A stretch of DNA of 64,000 nt from Larix kaempferi (taxonomy: Eukaryota; Streptophyta; Pinopsida; Pinales; Pinaceae), in NCBI GenBank assembly GCA_027924585.1, contig BSBM01000191.1, positions 2,728,001-2,792,000 of the forward strand, in the 5' to 3' direction. The position numbers and the translations under genes were made by a program. The notes beneath the pieces were generated by a model. It was not told where the DNA came from. It did no database searches and worked only from the letters and a program-made list of their open reading frames with translations. Position 1 is the stretch's first letter. Every line of letters begins with the position of its first letter. Shown here in pieces: positions 32,064 to 44,759 of this stretch.

Positions 32064-33750
32064 GTGTGAGGTCAAAGGAGAATACGATGGCCAAAATACA
32101 TTATAAATCAACTGGAATGTTGGTTAGTGGGGCTCGAGTAGGATTCACCAAATATGGATCTGGAAGAACAACCTGCAGCTGAAAAACCAAGCATCAAAAC
32201 ACTCTCTTCCCAAGGCAGGTATGCCCATGCTCAGGCGTGAAAAGAACATGGCCTCCAAATCAAAGTACACTGTAGATATATGCCATATAATAGATGTGAA
32301 ATCATGGTCACGAAAGGGATATAGAGTGGATCCATGGATCAAATATAAGATAATGGACAATGGCCATGAATATGATACATAGTGGACCCATGTCAAAAGT
32401 ATATCATAGCCATGAATAGATACATAGTGGATCTATGTCTTTGTATGTATGGTACCAATGTGAGATCATGTATGGTACAATCTTGTGCAACTTGGGCAAT
32501 AGCAAAATGTGATAATTCTATTGTTGACCCAAGGTCTTCCATCCAAACCATCGAAAGGTATGAATCATACCAATGTGAATAGATGATCTAAAGTCGAACA
32601 TGGTGAACAACATTTGATTACTGGTCATTGGTGTATACCATTAACAAATGCGAGGAAAACCACTAATAATTATAATGGGCCCTATGATACCTAGCACATT
32701 CTAGCAAGTGTGAATAAACGTCTTGAATTCGAACATTTGTATAATCCATCAAGCAGGAGACATTGATGTATTCCCATTGCCTAATGCAAGAGAACTTGCC
32801 ACTGGTGGCTACAATCCCCAAGGTACTATATAGACTCTAGATCCCATTCCATAGTAGAATGTGTTGAGGTCGATGGGAAGAGATCCATTGGCAGGGAGGA
32901 ATTAGGGCATTCTCCAACATCCAATAAGAAGAAATATTGAGAACTAATTTGACTTGGAAAAGGACTTGGACAAAGTTTTGTCGGATAGACCATTGAGTAC
33001 ATATTTCACATGCACCCAATTTAAATAGTGCACAGAAAATACCCCCTGAATAAAAACTAATAATGTAAGGCATTAATAGGGGTGAGGGATTCTACTAATG
33101 ATGAAAATGGAACCCAAGGTACAACATGAATCCCAAAATGTAAATAGACATATTGTCATCGAGCATGATGGGAAACCACTCAATCAACAACCAATGATGT
33201 GTTGTCATTTTTTGAGTGCAAGGACACCTGTTAATGATGGAAATAGGGATAGGGTGTTATGACTCTAGATCAACTCCTTAGAGCAGTGTGTTGTAGTCGA
33301 TGAGAAGTGACCTGCCAGTAAGAAGTAAATTGGGACCTTCTATACTAGCACGAGTCCAAATACTGGATGAGATGATATTGTGAATAACTTTTTGATAATA
33401 AGGAAGGCTGACATGCAAGGTTAGGGATTTGGAGGGATGGCCGACTCGGGCTAAGACTTCTTTTGAACAAGAACATGACACATTATGTCACTTGAACAAT
33501 GACTGTGACCAATGTATAAAACAATGATATTCAATCGTTAATGCATGAGACAATGAAGACTGCTCCATAGTGGTTGGAAGAGTAACCAACCAAAGGAGTT
33601 TTAGGACTCGAAAAATGCTTTAAATTTGTTATCTCATGCTTATATCTAGCCATGAATATTTATTACTTGAACTAGTAAATTATTTTCTATCATTTGCAAG
33701 TACTAAATATTGTATTTTATTGTGATTTTATCTAATACCTTGACATTTTA
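32064..33750 (-). other. E2 internal DNA, no coding sequence recognised
   Basis: Contains only short frames. Motifs such as gatacatagtggatc-atgtc recur near 32,370-32,440. No retroviral-type domain is found on either strand. Confidence 0.55.
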
Positions 33751-33879
33751 ATAAATTTGTTGTTCGCTAGTTTTTTGTCTTTCTGTCGTAGAAAAGCGAA
33801 TAACTTGGGCGAATCTGGGAGATTTAAGCCTCTAAAGAGGGTCATTCCAACTCCTTGCATCTACTTAGTTTTTTCAAGC

Positions 33880-35210
33880 TTTTTTAAAGTCTCTCCAATC
33901 TCATTTTTATGGATCAAGAGCGCTCTTTGTCGGAGAGTTAAAACTTGTAATAATTTAATCAAGAGCAAGTGGGATTATGGCTCCCAGACCCCCTTCCTCC
34001 ATGTGGGGAAGCTTGTACTTGTCCCCTTTACTTTATGCTTTAGATTAGTTTTTTTGCTAGATTAGTTCTTTCAATTATTGCAACTAGATATAGACTTTTC
34101 TTTCATGTTTTACTTTACTTTGATTTTGGGAATAAACTGAATACTAACCCCCTTGCTTTCTCAAGTACGGTCTTTGACCTGAAAGAGACTCTTGGGTAGT
34201 AATTAGAGAACCTTCATTTGCTTTGTTTATGTATTTCTTTTCATTTTCATTTCTCTTTAAAGTCTCTTGAATCTCTCTTTTGTGGATCAAGAGTGCTCTC
34301 TATCGAAGGGTTTTTACTTTCTTAAAATCTCTTGAATATTGCTTTTGCGGATCAAGAGTGCTCTCTGGCGGAGATTTTTAACAATTAGAATTAACATTTG
34401 CATGCTCCACGTATGCTCTACCCATCGCATGCTTGTCTGAGCTTTGGGATATCAAAGCGGTAGTTTGCATTCTTTAAGTTTTCCACATTTAAGTTAATCC
34501 ACTCATCTTAATAAAATCAAGTCCCCACAAACAAACAAAAATCCGGCTTTGCCTCGAAATTGATCAAAAGTGGGGAAATTTTGGCTAAGGAAGCGGGAAC
34601 CACTGAAAGGTGACCTCAGAGCATAGTTATACTACATCCTTGTTGGTGTAGTTTTGAACACCGCTCTCGAGACTCCGTTCCATCCCACATGTTCTTGTGC
34701 AAAGCCACTTGGATCATAAATCCAGACATATTCCCCATACCGCAAGGTATATCGAGAATCCCCATTTCCCCCCTAATCATTTTCACCCTAATAATCTAAA
34801 ATTGACCAAGAGCATTGCACAACGGTTTTCTTTACAACATTAAGCACCATTTTATTTTGACTCCATGGAACTGGTCTTTTTATTTGCTATATTTTTCTCT
34901 ATCTTATGTCATGAATATTTATGTTGTTGATTCAATTTAAAGTTGCAATATCTTGTGTCGATTATTATTCATCATTATAAAACTCCTAAAAACAACTTAC
35001 TTTCATTTGTAACAACGAAATAAATTTAAGAGCCTTAGAAACTCTTTATTAGGGTCTACCCCCCTTGGCTTCGTTAGGAGTTTGCCTAAACGTAGGATTC
35101 AGGATCAGGTGACAGCACCTGACTCGAGACTTGCCCCCAAGGACACACCTAGCAACTTAAAAATATTTCTTCTATGCTTCCCCCCAGGTGTGCATCTTAG
35201 CGGCAAGAAA
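33880..35210 (+). repeat. Repeat D, copy 2, joined to truncated copia E4
   Basis: Same layout as copy 1 at 8.4-9.6 kb: three gatcaagagtgctctct-like motifs (about 33,916, 34,288, 34,358), ccccttggcttcgttaggagt (about 35,060), caggtgacagcacctgactc, cttgcccccaagg and the end ggtgtgcatcttagcgg. The copia integrase frame of E4 stops exactly where this end begins, so D marks the breakpoint. Confidence 0.6.
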
Positions 35211-35215
35211 ATTTA

Positions 35216-37213
35216 AATAGGACAATCGAAAAGCTTCAAGTGTCCAACATCTGGTTTTTAACTAGTGAAAACCTCTTCAAGAGTCTTTTCTCCCAAGATA
35301 ACATGAGGGATTATGTTCTGAATATAAATAAGAGTGTTGGAGGCTTCTGCCCATAAGGATGTTGGTAGATCCTTATCACACTTCATGGATTTTTCATCCT
35401 CACATATTGTTATGTTCTTTCTTTCAGCAACACCATTTTGCTGGGGGTTGTAGGGTACAATCAGCTGTCTTTTTATTCCCGCATCTCGAGAGAAGTCATT
35501 GAAGTCAGATGACTCAAAATCTCCTCCATTATCATATCTCAAAGCACAAATGTGCTTTCCAATCTGATTCTCAACCAATGATTTAAACTCTTGAAACTTG
35601 TTGAAAGTTTCACTCTTTGCTTTCAAAAAATAAACCCACGACTTGCGAGAGAAGTCATCTATGAAAAGCACATAATACAAGTAACCACTCAAGGAGGGTG
35701 CAGACATAGGACCACATAGATCACAATGAATCAAGTCAAGAATCCCTTTGTATCTATTGGTACTACTTGGAAAACTCTTCTTAATGTTTTTTCCAAGAGT
35801 GCAACCTCTACAAACACTATCAAAATCAGCTTTAAATATGGGCATACCTTTCACCATCTTCTGCAATCCAGGTAGCGCTTTGAAATGGAAATGACCAAGC
35901 CTTCTATGTCACATCTCACACGGACTGATTGTGTCATGTATCATGGCTTGAATGATATTTCCAGGAACCTTGTAGAGGCCCCCCTCTCTAACTCCAATCA
36001 TTGATGCAGAGTTCAAGTCTTCATGCTTAGGCCATAGGAGTGCTTTGTTGTCCATAAAGATAACTCTGAATCCTTTATCTTCTAGATCCAAAACAGACAG
36101 GAGGTTCTTCTTCAGTCCGAGGACAAATGAAATTTCATCCACATGAAATACATTTCCCGAATCCAATTGAATGGAAGTGGATCCAATACCTTGGATCGAA
36201 TAGGTGGTATTATCTCCAAGCTCCACCTTACATGAAAACTTATTTTCCTTCATATTTGTGATAGAGCTCCTATATCTAGTCATGTTATTGGATGTGCCAC
36301 TGTCTACCAACCATGTCTCAACACTAGTGGAAATGAATCCAGAAAGGACCGAGACAAGAGAGTACTCCTTCCTTGTCTCTTGATCATCAGATGAATTCTT
36401 TCTTGTAGGTTCATCTTTTGTAGTAGTAGAAGCATGAAACCTACCATTGAAATTTCCTCTTTGCTTTGCACAACATTCTCTTTCATAATGACTCTTCTTA
36501 TTGTAATTGAAACATTTAACTTTAGACTTATCAAAGTTCTTGAAATCATTCTCCTTTTGATGAGATAATTTCTTGTGAGATTTCTTACCTCTTTTCATTT
36601 GTGCCACAAGAGCGAGGTTCTATTCTTTGGAGGAAATATACTTGCTATGGATCCTCCCTTCTTCTTGTAGGAAATCATGCCACGGTCTCTCAAAGTTAGG
36701 TTGCACTTCTCGACCATTTACTGCATCCAAGAATGTCTCCAATGCAGATGGAAGACCATCGACAACAGTCTGAATGAGATCATCATCATCGATCGTCACA
36801 CCAATGCTCATAAGCTGATCTCTTACTTGAGAGATGTTTGTGAAGAATGAAGCCATAGATTCATCCTTCTCCATCTTCATATTTCGAAGATTACTCTTCA
36901 ATGCTCTCTTTTGACTGGGTGCCTTCTTCTCATAAAGATTTGTCTAAGTGTCGAAGCATTCCTTTGTGGTCTTCAATGGAGTAATCACGGGAATCAAGTT
37001 GTCTTTCATGGAATCATAAATGGTTATCTTTGCTTTGGCTTGATTCTTCTTGAAGGTAATGCACCCTGCATTAGAAGTGGGATCTTCAATAACACTGGAT
37101 ACATATCCATCTAAATCATGCTCTTTCAGGATATTCAAGATCTTGGCCTTCCAAGTGTTGAAGTTAGAAGTTACTTCAAGATGGTATTCTGGTTTTACTG
37201 AGATTGAAGCCAT
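35216..37213 (-). pseudogene. E4 gag-protease-integrase polyprotein, single frame with stops
   Basis: All pieces lie in one frame interrupted only by stops (at about 36,941, 36,617, 35,906, 35,255). Gag starts MASISVKPEYHLEV with FNTWKAKILNILKEHDLDGY. The zinc knuckle is CFNYNKKSHYERECC, with the second Cys changed to Tyr. The protease has WLVDSGTSNNMT with the DSG triad intact. The integrase shows the HHCC part (HRRLGHFHFKAL, CRGCTLGK), HCDLCGPM, YVLFIDDFSRKSWVYFLK, RYDNGGDF and PQQNGVAERKN, so the DDE residues are present. It ends with the decayed start of the next block (HLKLFDCPI). Confidence 0.9.
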
Positions 37214-37292
37214 AATTCTTCAAGTACTATGCACTCTCAGGATCTACGTAGGCTCAATATTGATTGCTGAAATTAGCTCTTTCACGCCCTGA

Positions 37293-37304
37293 GCTCCGAT
37301 ATCA
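37293..37304 (-). other. E4 primer-binding site
   Basis: The minus strand reads TGATATCGGAGC right after the LTR, matching the copia-type tRNA-iMet site TGGTATCAGAGC at 10 of 12 bases. Confidence 0.75.
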
Positions 37305-37921
37305 TGTTAATTTTTTTATCTTTAAATCGGAGCTGCAATAATACTTGAAATCAAATAACAATCATACACATAAGAAATCACATTCGACACATGAATTTAC
37401 CCTGGGAAACCCTCTATGACTTGATGGAGAAAACCCCAGCAAAACCTTCCTTAGTATATTGACAGATAGCAGATAACAAAACCCCTGGTGCAATTACAGA
37501 GCAAGAGAAAGATAAATAAGAGAGACTCAGAATAATATCATGCACAAAGAGAAGTGCATTGCCTTCTATCACATTGAATTCATCAATCCTGGATAACATA
37601 TATATATATATATATTCTTCACATGCATCAGCTTCTATTTTTATCTTTTGACTTTAGTTTGAACCCACCCTCTATCTGGATGCATCAATATTGCATGAAT
37701 AAAGTGTGCCCCACTTCTCATGTAGTGCATTAACTTACTGGAATGATTCTTAGGATGAACTTGCCCCTTAACTGAAGCTTTCCCACTTAGTTAGGTGGCT
37801 AACTTAAGTGTCGCCATGCAAGTGTTACAACTCAAGTGTCATCATGCAATAACACTTAGTTAAGTATATCTTCTTTGTTATCACTTACTTAATTCTCTTA
37901 ACTGATTATTTCTTGTTAACA
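37305..37921 (-). repeat. E4 5' LTR (617 bp)
   Basis: Bounded by tgttaa and ttaaca (inverted termini) on the plus strand. It contains the tttaccctgggaaaccc-like motif near one end, as in other plant copia LTRs. The opposite LTR is lost, so the outer end rests on the inverted termini alone. Confidence 0.6.
37598..37614. repeat. (TA)n microsatellite
   Basis: A 17-bp alternating TA run inside the E4 LTR. Confidence 0.9.
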
Positions 37922-38539
37922 TCACTATAATGATCAATTCGAGTTCTCCTTTGATTTACTGAAGTCTTCACTGAAGTTTAACAATTTGAATTTCTCTCTT
38001 AATTAATTATTTTATGTGCAATTCGAATTCTCTCATATCTTATCACATCTTATCTTTATCTCTTGTCTTATCTACATGGTCCACATGTGCTAGCTTAGTT
38101 ACCATATCAAATATACTAAGGATATTTTCCCATTGATGTGATCATATTGTTCTACTATCATTCCAAGTGGTTATATGCTAAAGTAATTCACTCTAGAGGT
38201 GGTCAGTCTCTAGAGGAGACTTAATATCTCAACCATGGTTAGTAGTACATCACACACCATACATGTTTCGACATGCAAATCATCACCTCAACATGTGAGG
38301 CACCACCTCAACACATGAAGATCTATCTTGACACACAAGACCTTAGCCTTGACTAGAAAGACTGTACAAAAACATCACTTTGACATACAAAGCACTTGCC
38401 TCAACACATGAAGCTTAACCATTCTTGAGGCAAACTCAAGATTCTTCTCCAAGTTTTCTAAGTCCAACTCAGGCTCCTATAAGGCACTACCTCGACTCAC
38501 GAGGCTTAATATTAACACACAAGATTGACCTAGAGAATG

Positions 38540-39145
38540 ACTCATGATGTTGTAACTTTAACATAAAGAATCTCTGACACTAATACCCCCCATTTTGTGG
38601 AATGGAATACCACCTTGTGGCATATTGAAACCTAAAGCAACATCGACATTCATACCTCCCATTCCTTGGAAAGGCATACTACTTTGTGGCATATTGAAAC
38701 CTAAGGAAATGCTGATATTCCTACCTCCCATTCCTTAGAAAGGAATACTACCTTGTGGCATGTTGAAACCTAAGGAAATACCAACATTCATACCTCCCAT
38801 TCCTTAGAGGGGCACACTACCTTGTGTCATGCTAGAGCCTAGAATAGCTCCAATTATTGTGGAAGGGGTTGGCATAGACAAACATCCTCCACTAAATGGG
38901 AAATCATGAGATGAAAATGAGGGACCACTACCCATGGTAGTGATGTTTGTTGTTACATGAGGAATGCTAGCGAGTATAGATTGAAAACCAAGAAATGACA
39001 TCCCAACAGAAAAGGAATTGGTGGCTTGTGACAAAGATGTTGAGTTTCCAGTCCCACTAGAGGGATCACCAATCGATGGGATTGCCCCTCTGGTAGATAC
39101 TCCAGATGATGGTTGTAACCATGCCAATTCCATTGCGGATGACAC
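38540..39145 (-). pseudogene. E2 ORF with 23-residue repeats
   Basis: One frame beginning near MSSAMELAWLQPSSGV continues through two TAA stops into four copies of a 23-residue unit (QGMGGMNVGISLGFNMPQ plus GSIPF). The two stops replace the first Gln codon of the unit (CAA to TAA), so the original ORF was longer. It resembles the low-complexity region of a Gag-like or cell-surface protein, but I do not recognise a family. It lies on the same strand as E2. Confidence 0.5.
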
Positions 39146-39300
39146 AGTTAGTTCACTCCTCCAAAATGGTTAGAAGTGACTGGGGGTGTAGTTCCCCCAG
39201 TAACAAGTATATCCCTTGTGTTTTCCATATCATCCAATCTAGATAATGGATTATCAAATATTCTAAATGTATGTCTATCACACTCATGGTTCAGTAAGAG

Positions 39301-39645
39301 TTACGGACTTTGAGGTGAATTTAATTGTATTGTTGGGTCTAAAAGGTATTCAATTTCAATGGGAGCTAAGTTATCCTGAGGGGGAGGGAGTGTGTTCTTT
39401 GGAGATCTATTGAAATGACCATCCACACCACCATGGTATCCCTCCTCAGATAACGTGTTAGACTCATTAGATCTTGAGTGTGTTTCCTCTTCAGTGGGGT
39501 TAACTTTAGGTTCTTGATTCTCTTCCTTAACACCTTGTGGGGGTGGATCACCGTGATCTAGTATCCTCCTCTTCTTAGGTATCTCTCCCCTTTTAGGCGA
39601 GAGTTTTTGAATCCTTCTTGAACTATGAATAGGTTGATCAACCAC
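39301..39645 (-). pseudogene. E2 ORF, charged, basic N-terminus
   Basis: 114 codons starting MVDQPIHSSRRIQKLSPKRG, followed by acidic and Pro-rich parts (PKKRRILDHGDPPPQGV, NPTEEETHSRSNESNTL). The arrangement suggests a nucleic-acid-binding Gag-like or disordered protein. It lies upstream of the 23-residue-repeat ORF on the same strand; about 155 bp separates them. Confidence 0.35.
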
Positions 39646-41583
39646 CCTGGCTTAACAAAGACACAAATGAGAAGCTTATAAGACTTGAAAAACAAAAGAA
39701 CCACACTGACTAAACATTTCCTAAAGGATTTAACACAAGCAGCCTTACTCTTCCAGTGACAAGCAAAAGGTAGCTAAGACCTTATACCAATCAATGGAGA
39801 GTTGTGCAAAGTTCCTTCCAGAGCTCAACCTCGAATGATTAGGGCCCAAGTCCAACCAATGAAGGTTCAAATGAGACAATTATGCTAATCCTCACGCATC
39901 AATTTCTAAGGGTGAAAGCACTTGCCTTTAGCGAATATCCTCCCAAGGAGTTGGGATAGAGATTCTATATTTGTATTAGGTACCACAAGATATTCCCCTT
40001 GTAGTCACTTGTGTGGAACCTAGGAAAATCAACTATGGGTACCACTTCAAACTAGGAATTCGGGTAGAACGATCATCGGAAAGAACTTCTACAAATGGGC
40101 AAGGAACGTAGGACTAATTCCTAGACCCAAAGATCTCATTATAGTAGTGGTGTGACCGCAAGGATTTTCCACAACTAAAAAACTCCCAAACTCGCATGAC
40201 CCCACTAATCCAATTGACAGGGGATAATCTGACCACTTGAACTAGCTTAACCTACCGCTTAACGGTCGTGTTAGAGGCATTTTCCTGACAAGTAATTTGC
40301 ATTACTGATAGATTTTGCACTCTTGAATTAGATCCTAGTTTAATCTTATATGGCCTTGGAGAAGTTTACTCTTGAATCCTAAAACCAAGGCCCTAGAACC
40401 TAGACTATTAGTTGGTTTCTAAAAGAAAAAATTTCCTAGTTCTTTTATTATGCCACTACTTTTCAAAAATTGACAATATTTAGGAACTAATAATAACAAG
40501 GAATCACACACTTTCAATGCCAATAAATATGTTCAAATGACTTTCAAGCATTAGCAATCTTTCAATAGAAGATAGGGTACTTAAAAGTTCAAGCAATCAA
40601 AAGTTTCACGAATTTCAAACAATACTCTTTCATTCAAATTCAAATGAATTCAATTCAACTTTTATTTTTGAGAAAATGTGAAACAAACCAATATCACCAC
40701 TGCAAAATACAAGTTGATCACTTTTTCACTATGATGCGCAACATAAATGACCTAAAATTTCTCTTTTCATTAACTATGCATGAAGTATTAGGAGAAGAAA
40801 AGTGTTTCTTAAGCTAACAAATAAAGCACAATTAAATTTTCACTCAGAAACAAGTCTCTTGGTATCTTACTTTACCTATTGAATGAAGCAATGAGATGTC
40901 ACAAAAAATCATGCACCCATTTCTTTTGCACGCAATTCCAATATAACAAGGAATTACTAATCAGACTCTTTGCTCATGGAACGTATTCCAAAAGAAATTT
41001 TCAACTTGAATATCTTTTAATGAATGCAAAACACTGACCAATTGGATCAATCTATGGCAGTATTGACTTAGGACTTATTTTTGTTTATGGATACCTTATG
41101 AAGATTCCAAAGAGGCTACAAGGATTTTACAATAATGATGAAGGATCCAAAACCAAGAAAATCACTCATGCAATCTTTTACCAAAGAGTAAGACTCATAA
41201 AAACTCACAAACAAACTCCTAAAGATGCTATGCAACCAAAAATTTAGTCTCCCAAAGGGTGAAGGGTTTTGATTTATACTTTCTCTAAGGGGTATGCACC
41301 TATTAACTAGGATAGTTGCATATGCATCCGACTATTCAATACAAAGAATGCATATGTACCTACCTAATAAGACTATAAATAATGCATGTATGCTTCTGCT
41401 ACCAAAAGAAGCAATGTATGGCAAGGCTTAGGAAAATAAAAACAAACCAAAAGCATACTTTCTTTGAAATAGGTTGACTCTGACTTAGGGAAGATGCAAG
41501 GAATGATTATCCAATCAAAGAAACCTTTGAAAAACTGAAGGAAAAACCAAACCCTATGAGGAATATTTTTAAATATTTAATTG
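39646..41583 (-). other. E2 5' leader, non-coding
   Basis: A long region between the PBS and the first E2 ORF with no domain on either strand. Long leaders are common in large non-autonomous LTR elements. Confidence 0.5.
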
Positions 41584-41599
41584 CCTAGTGGAGTCGCCA
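41584..41599 (-). other. E2 primer-binding site
   Basis: The minus strand reads TGGCGACTCCACTAGG four bases after the right LTR. This resembles the site used by many Tat/Ogre gypsy and LARD elements (TGGCGACTCCACTGGG, from memory), which fixes the minus-strand orientation. Confidence 0.7.
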
Positions 41600-41603
41600 G
41601 TTC

Positions 41604-42609
41604 TATTTAAGGGATTTTATTCACCTAATAGATAGGGTTTAAACTATCAATAGGTTGAAGGGAAGATGAACCTCTAATTTCCTACTTACTCAATAGGCAT
41701 GAATAGATGACGAAATATGGGTGCACTTAATTGTATTCCATGCTTGAAGTTTGTTGCAAGTGGATGACCTTGAGTACTATCCTTTGACCAATCCCGAAAC
41801 CCATAGATACCTGCAGACACGCAACATAACACCTTCCTCAAATACTTTTGTATACTAGAAAGTGATGACAAAAGTAATGCTAGATTAAATAAATGAAATA
41901 AGTAAATTGAACATTAAATACCAGTATCAACTCCATTCATGATATACCACAGTAAACAATATCACCAATGCCATCAGTTTAGTGGTGGGGGGAGAAGAGT
42001 GATCTTATATTACTTTCAAGAGACAATTGAAAACAACATATGATACCTGAGTTCTCAATGCGATATCTCTTTCACTGGTCTAGTTCATCCTTGCACAGTC
42101 CATTGAAAACCTTTCTTCCATGAACTTCTTTCGACTAAGAATAAAAAGGACCAAGATGGCTAGTCCCCACTCACTCTAGCAAGAAGGTCACACTCAACAT
42201 ATAATAGAGACTAAGGGGTAGAATGCATGTAAAATCCTTGAGGCATTAAACTCTTGACTCAAATATTCATCACTTCATTTCTTTCATAACTAGTACCCTG
42301 TCCTTCCTTTCAAATATTGTTTTATACTTTGTTGTGGATGGTTTGGGTGGTTTGGTTTAGTGTGACTAGTACTAAACTGAATCATAACTATACCAAACAT
42401 CCATGGAAACTCCTTTATCTTTTTTATTTTTCAAATTTTCATAGGGGTACGTGTGTTGCTGATGGGTAACACATGTATACCCATGTACCTTGTGTGCAAC
42501 CCACATACACATATAAAAATGTCAATTTTGAAGAACATTTCACATAATTTGGTATGTGAGGGGTGTATGGAGGCTTTTTAGCAAATTTGAGCAATTTGAT
42601 GCTATAAAA
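41604..42609 (-). repeat. E2 5' LTR (1,006 bp)
   Basis: Partner of 31,037-32,050. Terminal bases have decayed (tattta in place of tgttaa, ctataaaa in place of ctataaca). It is followed by the aaatt TSD (42610-42614) and then E1 RT sequence. Confidence 0.85.
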
Positions 42610-42614
42610 AAATT

Positions 42615-43923
42615 CACATTTCTTAATGTTTTCTAGAATTTGATGTTTTTCAAGGTTTCCAACACCTACTTGAGATGTGAGATATGCTCTTCCTAGGTAG
42701 CACTATAAACCAATATATCATCTAAATACACTATCACAAATGAATCTATAAAAGGGTGCAATACATCATTCATCAAACACATAAATGTAGCTAGTGCATT
42801 ACACACAAAAAGGCATTACTAACCATTCATATAGACCTTGCCTTGTCTTGAAGGCGGGATCCTAGGTGTCTTCTTCCTTCACTTGTAGATGGTGGTATCC
42901 TGATTTGAGATCCAAATTGGTGAATTACTTGGCATGCTACAACTGATCTAGCAAATCATCGATCCTAGGAAGAGGATATTGATTCTTGAGGGTGATATTA
43001 TTTAGATATATATAGTCAATACACATCCACCAAGTCCCATCCTTCTTGGGTATTACGATAATAGGTGACCCGCAAGGTGAGGTGCATGGTCAGATTACTC
43101 CTTGCTCCAACAGTTGCTATAGTTTCTTTTTTACTTCTTCTACTTCAACAAAAAATTGTTTGTATAGATCGATGTTTGGAAATGGATAATATGGCAATAG
43201 TTTTATATCATGCTTCACTTCCCTCTTAGGAGGTATCCCTCTAGGCTCTTGGAACAGTTCTTTGTATGCCTGTAAAAGGTTCTCCAACTGGTGTTTCTTC
43301 TCTTTGGTACATCCCTCCAGAGATGCCTTTACTTTTACTGATTCACCTTCTTACTTATTATGTCTTAAGAAAAGCAACACAAACTTTCTACTTGAACTGA
43401 TCAATTTTTTCTCTTGGATGGCACTTACTAGTGATATTTCTGATTTACCTTTATGCGCATTGATGATGAAATATTTCCCATCCTTGATCAAGTGGTATTG
43501 GTTTTCTCCCCTCATGAATATCTCATCCCTCTTATACATGTAGGCACTTCCAAACACTACACCACAAACATCAAGGGGTACTATATCTACCTCCATTTCA
43601 TCAATATAATATGCTCTTATGGAAAATTTATTCTTGCACTATTTTTGACCCTAAGTTATGTATACTTAATTACCCATCCCAATGGATAGGGGTTATTATT
43701 ATCATGTACTTCCAATCCATGATTACTTACCAGATCTTCTTCTATGAGATTGGCTAGTGAATTGAAATAAATAGAGAATCTACCTTGGTCTTCTTGATCT
43801 GGATCTTGATATGGAAGAGTTTTTTCATCTCCTTCTTTTCCTTGTGATGAAGGCTACTCATATTCACCTCCTCCTACACTAAAGTGCATACAATATTCTG
43901 AACCACATCTATGTTGCTCTCTA
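42615..43923 (-). pseudogene. E1 protease and reverse transcriptase
   Basis: Minus-strand order: KIQIKKTKVDSLF (protease start), then FNSLANLIEEDLV where the DSG triad is replaced, GLEVHDNNNPYPLGW, MEVDIVPLDVCGVVFGSAYMY and FIINAHKGKSEISLVSA. RT follows: [68 protein letters not shown], and [10 protein letters not shown] with the catalytic YLDD at 42,728-42,717, ending EEHISHLK and KKCEF at the E2 insertion. Several stops and frameshifts make it inactive. Confidence 0.88.
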
Positions 43924-43928
43924 CCTCT
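43924..43928. repeat. E3 target-site duplication, left (cctct)
   Basis: Identical to 50721-50725. Removing E3 and one copy restores the E1 reading SSKEVESN. Confidence 0.9.
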
Positions 43929-44528
43929 TGTTAGTTTTTCAGAATTTACTTCAAACTGATCTAGGATCTTAACTGAGAGAACAACATGTACAACATATGT
44001 ACAGCATATCAATCATGGACACAATAATGCAAGCACACAAGACACACAGAGTTTCACTAGGGAAAACCAAGAAGGTGAAAAACCTCACAACTTCCTCAGA
44101 GATAGATAGAGACATGATACAAAACCCAAGCATAAGAGATATACTCTTAGCAGCAGCTTCTCCTCCTCTAATAGTGCGCCACTCTCCATTGAGTGTATGA
44201 GTGAGAAGTGAATGATCAAATAGAGTTCCTCCCACACTCTATTTATACTTGACTTGACTTGCCTAATAAACTTACTAGGTTGGCCTCAACTTAATCACAT
44301 AATATAATGCTGACAGGGCCGACCCCCAATAGGGTGGTCTAATAACCCTTTAACCCACATGACTTATACAGGGCCGACCCAATCAAGGTGGTCTAATAAC
44401 CCATCAAGTATAAGTTGCGACACTTACAATATAAATGACGACACTTTCGTATAGAGGAATAATACCATCTCTATAGGAGTACAATATACATATGTGAAAT
44501 ACATTCCGAAGTTACAAATACATCAACA
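43929..44528 (-). repeat. E3 3' LTR (600 bp)
   Basis: tgttagtttttcag to aatacatcaaca. It carries two copies of a roughly 52-bp unit (agggccgaccc-caatagggtggtctaataaccc), against three in the other LTR. Confidence 0.92.
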
Positions 44529-44759
44529 CTCCCTCTTAACTAGGAAGGTATTTCTTGACACAGATCTGATAGCACAAGTCTTCTTCTTTGGATCATCGTC
44601 ATTGTCATGGTTGCTGCTATCTCAATCAATCTTTGAACTACTCGTCATAGGAATTTCTACAGAGCCAGTCCTTTTTCATACTGGATGTAGGCCCACCTCC
44701 TGCAGGTCTTCATAATCACTAGCCATACTGTGGAATCCTCAGGACTTATTACGTGCGTC

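Larger units (their letters stand above)
35211..37921 (-). mobile_element. E4: truncated Ty1/copia element
   Basis: Consists of a 5' LTR (37,305-37,921), PBS (37,293-37,304) and gag to integrase (37,213-35,216), all on the minus strand. RT, RNase H and the 3' LTR are missing. The break lies just after the integrase core, at the end of repeat D copy 2. It sits inside E2 and is therefore younger than E2. Confidence 0.85.
31037..42609 (-). mobile_element. E2: non-autonomous LTR element (LARD-like), 11.6 kb
   Basis: LTRs at 31,037-32,050 and 41,604-42,609 are alignable throughout (acctaatag-tagggtttaaa, caagtggatgaccttgagtactatcctttg, gagcaatttg-tgctata). The minus-strand orientation follows from a PBS beside the right LTR and a purine tract beside the left LTR. 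The interior has no RT, RNase H or integrase of its own; it has a repetitive Gln/Gly/Met-rich ORF and a charged ORF. The element carries nested E4 and repeat D. This fits large retrotransposon derivatives or defective Tat/Ogre-type gypsy elements, which often use the same PBS. Confidence 0.8.
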
